From Fragilariopsis cylindrus CCMP1102 (Eukaryota > Bacillariophyta > Bacillariophyceae > Bacillariales > Bacillariaceae), in contig FMBT01000015.1 of the NCBI GenBank assembly GCA_900095095.1, forward strand, positions 1 through 64,000: a stretch of 64,000 bases of DNA, written 5' to 3'. Shown here piece after piece: positions 57,173 to 64,000 of the stretch. The first letter of the stretch is position 1; each line of letters opens with the position of its first letter. The notes below the pieces were generated by a model. That model was not told where the DNA came from. It made no database searches and was given only the letters and a program-made list of their open reading frames with translations. Both the position numbers and the translations under genes were made by a program.

Positions 57173-58415
57173 TATTTATTTTCTGAGAATTGGATGCTCT
57201 TTTCTTTTTACTCTCAAAAAATTGAGGAAGCAGTACACTAACGGCGTTCTACTTTACTGTACCTTATGATTGCGCCATGTAATAAAAGCTGGCGGGAAGA
57301 AAAGCTAGGATACAACAGCCACGCGAGAAAGTAACGTTAGCGTAGTAGAAGTGTTTTTTTTTTAAATCTGCACTCTTTTATTTTACCATTTAAAACCGGC
57401 CGGCCGGCGCGCGAAAAACTTTTTCTAATCAGCTTGTTTTCCTACTTTCCCCTATTCACTATCCTCTATCTTCTCCTCCTACCTTCCTTTGTTTGCTCTC
57501 TCATACAGCAGAAGGAAAAACATAGCATCATAACATCATAGCACATATACACTCTACCAAATAGGTCCTTCAGTGGTTTGGGAGGAACTGCATCTCACGG
57601 AATTTGATTCACTGAAGGCTTTGCTTTTCTAAAACATCTCCACTGTTGATCGTCCAGAAGCTTTCATTTTCCTCAGGATGTATCCAGATAGGCTTCCAGG
57701 TCAAGTACATGTAAACAATGATGATACACAAAACTTCAATCCCTACTATGTCATATTGTAATTTGAATGGGTGGTCCAGTTGCTTGGGATTGCATTACAT
57801 TACATACTGTCAAGCAACCAAAATCCTCTCAAAGATTTCAGTTCATTTTATTTTTGTAATTTCCTGTCGATTTACAATGCGCTAAATTTTCAAACAATTA
57901 GCGCTCGCTGGAGGAAGTATCATGATAAATACGCCCAAAATACTGATTTTGACATAAGGTAAGTACTGTACCTTATATCTTTCATCTTTGTTTTTGTTCA
58001 TAATTGTTTTAGTAAGGCAATAATGGATACTGAACATAACAGGCTGGCATTAAACTGGTACTTATGGTACTAAGTTCTGATGAGAAAGTGAGAAATTTGA
58101 GTGTCGTTCCTGAGTAAAAAAGGTATGAGAAAGTACAGGCATATATCTGGTCTCGTGTATTTATGAATATAATCACGACGGAACACTAACTTATTAGTAA
58201 TTTTTAGACGCGAATTCAGAGAATACAGCAGAAAAAAAGATTTTTAAAAATCCCATATTGAATATATTAGTACATTGTTATTGAACATTGTTGTACTAAA
58301 ATAGTACGTTTTACTTTTGTACTTCTACAAATTGAAATCAATCACCATTGCTCATTCTGTGGCAATAGATACTCAACCATTATTACCAGCATTAGCTTGG
58401 TGGATATTGATAATT
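57173..58415. other. Divergent intergenic region with GC island
   Basis: 1.2 kb between divergent genes. A very GC-rich block (CCGGCCGGCCGGCGCGCG) at 57396-57413 stands in AT-rich DNA. Some ORF-poor sequence around 57530-57800 has word use unlike the rest and could be repeat debris. No gene is supported. Confidence 0.45.
57407..57417 (-). promoter_or_regulatory. E2F-like site
   Basis: GCGCGCGAAAA on the plus strand (TTTTCGCGCGC on the minus) fits the E2F consensus TTTSSCGC. It lies about 235 bases upstream of the minus-strand zinc-finger gene. Confidence 0.45.
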
Positions 58416-60210
58416 ATGTTTCCACGGTACATCATTTCCTTCCTTCTTTTTGCATTCACGGCAATTCTTTGCAATGAAGTCTTCGCTGTATCCTTGAAGA
58501 AAGAAACTAACGTCAAAGAAGTTATCGATGAGGAGTCAGATCATTCGCCAATTATTCCAGAAGTCGTGTTTATAGATTCTGAATTTGACGGCACAGAGTT
58601 CGAGGACAAGGAAGACGATGAACAAGATGAGTTTTATTTTCTACGTGCTGGGAGAAGAACTCAAACAAGTACTACCCAACGTAAAAATATTTTCCAGAAG
58701 TTGGGAGAATCTCTAGTAACATCAATCATTGGTTGCTTACTGATCATTTTCGTGCCCTGTGCGATTTGGAAGAATGAAGGTCGACACGTTGATCAATTGT
58801 CTAGGATAGATTTCTGCAAGAACAACGCTGTTGTAGTGGACTGGTGAGTACTGTGCATGTAGTAGAATGAATAAACCCCCTTTCGTTCCGTTTCGTCAGA
58901 TCGAATACTACCCATACTTTAGGAGTCTCACACCGTGAATACCATTGCTCATTATCCCCCAATACTGTAGCAACACGTCGTCCAATGAAAATGTAGGTCG
59001 GTTAGTCCATTTTACTGGCAATGTAACTGTGGGAGATTCTGCGATTGATTTTGGGCCAGCAGATAAAACTTTGAATTTGACAGACCCGATATCGGGAGCA
59101 GTTATCCTCAGACGTACATGTTACATTTATCAAACAACTGAAACAGCTCAACAGGCAACAAAGAGAGATGTTGTTGGAGGAGGAGAGACCAGAACAACAA
59201 CTTATACTAGAAAAGATGATTGGACTCACATGGGACCACAGAAAGACTGTGTTAATATCGGTGTAACGAATAGTCGTGGAATCTGGGATCAGCTTGTCGC
59301 TGCTACCGGAGGGACCGATGAAGGTGCAAATTTTTATCCGCCTCCGGATGCAGCTACAACTAAACAACAAGGTATGGCGGCTAAGTTGGGAGCAATGCAG
59401 AATCAAGCTGGTCCGATGCCGTTAGAAATAGCTGAAAAGATGGGACTTCATAAACCTGATAAGGCTCCACAGGGTAGAACAATTTCGCCCACTACCCGTG
59501 TGGGCGGGTTTGCTATCACGAATGATCAAATTTCTAGTAACCCTGCTGTATTCGCTTCCGAATACACATCAGTTCCTATGGAATATCTCCCTGATACGGT
59601 TCCTGGCTTCGAATCCCTTTGTAAAGGTACTGACAACATACTAAGAACATTCAAGGAGGGTCAAGAGCCCCAGAATGGAGACATTAAGATAGTCTACGAA
59701 TACACTGCTGATGGTTTTGAAGCTACCTTCGTCGTAGCCCAGACCGCCACGGTTCAAAATGAAGCAAAAGATGCAGGTGCAAAGTTCGGCGTAGACCACT
59801 GTCATGTAGATGGAAGATGTAACAAAGATCTTGGCCAGATCTGGATGATCCGTAAAGGCGCCCATAATTTACAGGAGATGATTGGTTTGGCAAGCAAAGA
59901 GGAAGCCGCTGTAACTAAGGTCATTCGTCTAGTCGTGTGGGTCGCACTCTGCGCTGGCTGGATCATGCTTTTTTCTCCTCTTATTACAATCCTTCAAGTT
60001 CTCCCACTGTTATCCTCACTCGGTTTCTTTGCTGTCATATTAGTCGCAGTTCCCGTAAGCCTTCTGTGTTGTGTTACTATCATGCTTTTGGCCTACATGA
60101 GATATCGTCCGATAATTACTGGTGGTTTACTTGTTGTTGCGCTAGGTATTTGGGGAATAGTGGCATGGAAGTTACAGGATGCAAACGAAATCGCTAATGG
60201 AACATCGTAA
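58416..60210 (+). CDS. TMEM43 (LUMA) family membrane protein
   Basis: Two exons, 58416-58843 and 58971-60210, 555 residues. The start is the ATG before FPRYIISFLLFAFTAILCNEVFA, a signal peptide; earlier codons in the same frame include no ATG. An acidic stretch (EFEDKEDDEQDE) comes next. Then the family core: RKNIFQKLGESLVTSIIGCLLIIFVPCAIWKNEGR (first membrane segment and conserved WNEGR-like end), NVGRLVHFTGN, VILRRTCYIYQTTE, and a large lumenal domain. Near the C-terminus three closely spaced membrane helices (IRLVVWVALCAGWIMLFSPL, LGFFAVILVAVPVSLLCCVTIMLLAYM, GGLLVVALGIWGIVAWKL) complete the TMEM43 layout. TMEM43 sits in the ER and inner nuclear membrane and organises protein complexes there. 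The intron joins C at VVVD/NTSSNEN. Confidence 0.86.
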
Positions 60211-62166
60211 CAATATTCAGAATTCGCGGGTCGTATTCATATATTTTTGTACTTGAATTGTGAAAAAGATGAAAATGTAATACGTGTAGTAACTATGAAA
60301 TGATGTTCATGTAAAGAAATTCAAATAACAAAATTGAAACACCCATTGCACAATTTTTTTATTTGTCAATTGTATCTGTGTTACTAGTTAGAATCACCAT
60401 ATTAATCTTGAGGAGAACGATTATCAGATATTATCGGATATCCTCATTTTGAGACGGTTTTTACGGTCAATATCAACGGCTGTAACATCATCTATCTCGG
60501 ATACTGCTACAGTATACCATAGAGCGAATTCATATTTCAATACTGGTTGGAGGGAGGTTAGCATAAAAGTTTTGCTGACAGAATTTTGAATTGAACCGAT
60601 TACAAGCTGATGGTAAGATCTATATACATTTATACGATCTTTGATTACCGACGAAAAGAGGTTGACGATGCCTGTGCACGAACTTCAAAATGATGGATCA
60701 CGACGATTATATGACGTCATGTGTAGTACAAAGTGTAGATTGTAAAGTTCCCAGTTTACCTTTGCCCCTGGAGAACCAAATTTCTTTCCTACGTTAATCA
60801 GGCTCTGTTGAAGCTAAAGGGAAGGTTCTTTTGGTGGGTCGACTACGAAGTTTTACGACAACTACTCTATAATCAATATTTGTATCGTGCGCGACGACGT
60901 TACTACCTGTGTAGTCTACGTACACAACTTTATTGGAGATTCATTCAGTAATAGTTTCATTATTTTTTACTCCAAACTAATGTTATTTCCTTGCTAATTA
61001 AATTAGACTATGTTCAAGTCAAAAATAAGGGTTTTGAGTAATGTTTTCGTGATACGACTACCACGACGACGACGACGACGGCTCGCAACACCGTACAAGA
61101 TCTCACTTTCCATGTGGTTTCCTTAAAACCGTGTGTTGCTACTTTTCCTCGATGTAACAGTCGCATTCCAAAACCAACGAGGTTTTGGCTATCGAAGAAG
61201 CGAATGCAGTTCATAGCCTTGATACAGATATTAGTAATATTATCAATCGATCCAGCATTCAGCCATCATATAGATGATACTATGACGTACATAACACATG
61301 CATCTAAAATTAAACTATGAAATTGGATCAGAAAAAGACCAATAATTGGAAAAAGATGTAGATACCAAGATAAAGCGAATCAATCGCGAAGAGCATTAGT
61401 TAGTCCTTGTGAGAGAAGCATCTTGCTTCGCGCGCATCTCGATCCTAAATTTTCGAACACTTTTTTTTGTCGATCGGCATTTCTCAATGCATACCATTTT
61501 TATTGCAGTGCGCAAAACATGCAGTTATCGGATTCATTCCGTTTAGCGTTCCAACAGAACCTCGTCTACAGTACCTATCGCTTCGACTGAATGTATATAC
61601 CTTTTAACCCTATTAAATACATAGTCGCCATCATTTTTAATTTGAACTAATTCGATTAATCTAATCTTGTGAGTCTTGACAGTCGGTAAGTTAAAAAAGT
61701 TAAACGACGGAATTTGTCAAAAATATTTGCACTTCCGGGTTCCTCCAAAAAAGTACCGGCGAACTCTGTCGCAACGTTAATTAAATTGTCTCAGCATGTG
61801 TCTTACCGTACAATACCTACTTTTTATGATAAATTTTGGCTGCCTTTTTTGTGGATGAAGTGCCAAAAACAACGGCACTCTCGGAAGATAATACACAGTG
61901 TTGCGGTAATTGTATTACACCGTATCTTTGTGTGTTGTTAATTGCACTACCTAGCTTTTGTGGGTCGTTGTATCGAGTTACTAGTGATCAATCATACTAA
62001 AGTGGAGGAAAAAGCTAAGTAGGGGGTAACATAGCAAGGTACATCAGCAAATTAAATTGTTGACCATACAGTACTACTTGTTTAATTTAATAACTACATA
62101 GTCGCTAGCCCGTAACGGTAAATATTACATTAAAACGCTTAATTTAACAACACAACATTTCCAACC
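60211..62166. other. Gene-free stretch upstream of the G-alpha gene
   Basis: Almost 2 kb between TMEM43 and the G-alpha gene, both on the plus strand. Short ORFs only, including a (CGA)n tract at 61058-61081 that creates a Val-rich antisense frame. The G-alpha promoter should be in the last few hundred bases. No RNA gene recognised. Confidence 0.5.
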
Positions 62167-63684
62167 ATGGGATGCAGTTCTTCAACTGATGCGGGTGGTC
62201 CGCCTGGGGGAAATGATCCGGCCCTTGGAGGAAGAAGTAACAAGATTGATGCTGAATTGGATCAAAAACGGCAGGAGGAGGAATTAAAGATTAAATTATT
62301 GCTACTCGGTGCTGGTGAGTCTGGTAAATCAACGATTTTTAAACAAATGAGGATCATTTATGGTTCTCCTAGAACGGACGAAAATTTACGGATGTACGGA
62401 GTAGTTGTTCGGTCAAATTGTATCACAGTCACACGGAAACTGTTGCAACTAATTCGTATGTTGGAAATGGAAGACGATCTAGAAGAAGAGCCTGCGGCTG
62501 AAGGAGCAGATATGACCCCCTTTGAGGCATTTGAAACACTAGTTTCTTATCTTTTAGATGGAACTGCTACGCCACTTGAACCGGTGGATCTTTCTGATGA
62601 TTGGGTCGGTCATTGCGCAACGGCTGGATTGGGACCAAATAACGACGCTCAAATGTTTTTACAAATATGGAAAACCATTAAAATTTTATGGAATGTAAGT
62701 TTTATTTATTGATTATCAGAAATCAACAATCGGAAGAAATTTCAAATCGGCTGTTTAGTAATGTCGTACTGTTGATGAAAGAAAGAAAGGAACACAACAA
62801 TATCCATTCATTTCATTGTTACTAATCCGTCAACAACTTTTCTTTTCTCCCCCTCTCTATCTCTATTATTATAGTCGGTTGCAATGAAAGAAGTATGGCA
62901 AAAACGAGCGCTACTGAATGTTATCGATGGACACAAAGACTTTCTGGATGAAATCGATCGTATCGCATCAAAAACCTTTAGGCCCGCGCAACAGGACGTG
63001 CTACTTGCTCGTGTAAAAACTACACAAGTTGTTATGGAACGATACAGGATTGATGGAATCGATTTTGAAATGTACGATGTGGGGGGACAAAGATCCGAAC
63101 GACGTAAATGGATCGATTGTTTTGACAGCGTTGATGCCGTTATTTTTGTGGCCGCTCTTTCAGAGTACGATCAGAACCTCGCAGAGTCGAAAAAAACGAA
63201 CCGGATGGTGGAAGCTCTTGAGCTATTCCGATCCATTTGTAATAACAGAGCATTCGCAAATACATCTGTTATGCTCTTTCTTAACAAAAAGGACATATTC
63301 GAAGAAAAGCTACAATACAGTGATATTGCAGATCAAAAACCTTTTGCTGATTATGCCGGCCCTCAGAATAATTTCAATAGTGGTGTATTGTATTTCATCG
63401 AAAAGTTCAAGGACTGTTTGATCAATGATGAGATAACAGATTCTTTCATACAAGCATGTACTGCTACCGATACAAATAATAGTAAGTGTTGAATACCGTC
63501 ATTCATTCATGAGTTACGTTTGTGTAGGTTCTTCTTCTTCTTCTTCTCTACCCCTTTTGTCGACTTTGTACTAACTGATTGTTTTCTTTCTTTCAATATT
63601 ATAGTGGAATTCGTTCTGGATTCCACGCGAACTATTATCATGACAGACAATCTAAGACGATCAGGTTTCCTTGGTGCAGGCTAA
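62167..63684 (+). CDS. Heterotrimeric G-protein alpha subunit
   Basis: Three exons: 62167-62694, 62875-63481 and 63605-63684, 404 residues, GT-AG borders and matching phases. MGCSSS at the N-terminus gives Gly2 for myristoylation and Cys3 for palmitoylation. Guanine-nucleotide motifs in order are the P-loop GAGESGKST (48-56), switch I Arg-Thr in LLARVKTTQ, switch II DVGGQRSERRKW (with the GTPase Gln), NKKD, and TATDT. The helical domain (residues 70-180) has Glu-rich and Gly-rich insertions. The C-terminus, made by the small third exon, is NLRRSGFLGAG, longer and different from animal NLxxCGLF; this end normally contacts the receptor. The Cys for pertussis toxin is absent. Diatoms have few G-alpha subunits, so this may be a main one. 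Confidence 0.95.
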
Positions 63685-64000
63685 TGAAAGTACACACTAA
63701 ACCATTGAAACAAATCATGGTATGATTCGCACTGGACACAAATCAACGCCTGGTTTAGTTCTGTTTGAAAGGGACAATCGATAAACCCTTGGACATACGA
63801 ACCTTTGGGCATACCAAAATGCTCTTCTCACGGATTTTTGTAACCCATGACATAAGCAACCATAATGTAATAGTAGATGGAATATAACTTTTCAGTGCTT
63901 CGTAGTTTCAGTGATTTTTAGAATCGCAATCAGCGTTTACAGTCATATGATCAATCGCATAAAAGTATTAGTAAGCACCGGGGTAATGAATTCCTAAGTA
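63685..64000. other. 3' flank of the G-alpha gene
   Basis: 3' UTR and downstream AT-rich DNA up to the window end. Nothing else is recognised. Confidence 0.5.

Overview
The window looks like nuclear DNA of a photosynthetic stramenopile, most likely a diatom; the species is not identified. It is AT-rich. Genes have few, short introns (about 80-350 nt) with GT-AG borders and frequent GTAAGT donors. Coding sequence is full of Asn, Ser, Asp and Gln homopolymers. Several proteins start with a signal peptide that ends in a diatom-type plastid-entry motif, where cleavage is followed by F or L. One of these also carries a twin-arginine thylakoid signal. I find 26 protein-coding genes, no convincing RNA gene, no CRISPR array and no intact mobile element.

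Left part (1-15 kb): a senescence/spartin-domain protein (+), a METTL21-type methyltransferase (-), DNA topoisomerase I (+), the RNA polymerase II subunit RPB4 (+), a Kelch protein (+), a thylakoid-lumen protein (-) and an Erv1/ALR sulfhydryl oxidase (+). All of these have clean reading frames.

Middle (16-30 kb): a PARP-zinc-finger/PADR1/pol-beta-HhH protein (-), a putative plastid protein (+), a GT8 glycosyltransferase (-), a PHT1-like transporter (+), a coiled-coil membrane protein (-) and a DGQHR (ParB-like) plastid-targeted protein (+). Five of these six need frame changes of single bases, often next to homopolymers, while genes on both sides of the block do not. This suggests a local consensus problem rather than many pseudogenes side by side.

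Right part (30-64 kb): an RNA-methyltransferase-like protein (-), the copper chaperone ATX1 (+), a Deg/HtrA protease (-), the COPII coat protein SEC24 (+), a Gfo/Idh/MocA oxidoreductase (-), an FSH1-type serine hydrolase (+), a large PreP-like M16C protein that has lost its zinc ligands (-), a calycin-like protein (+), ribosomal protein uS14/S29 lacking most zinc cysteines (-), the SM protein VPS45 (+), a zinc-finger protein with an internal repeat (-), a TMEM43 family protein (+) and a G-protein alpha subunit (+).

From about 13.5 to 60 kb, 20 genes in a row alternate strand without exception, forming divergent pairs that share promoter regions and convergent pairs with short 3' gaps. The genes are mostly unrelated housekeeping functions; secretory trafficking (SEC24, VPS45) and redox/metal handling (ERV1, ATX1) recur, but I see no operon-like pathway. 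The most notable items are the catalytically dead membrane-anchored PreP relative, the PARP-sensor protein without a PARP catalytic domain, the zinc-depleted uS14, and a SEC24 whose proline-rich tail is attached through a duplicate of its own N-terminal intron.
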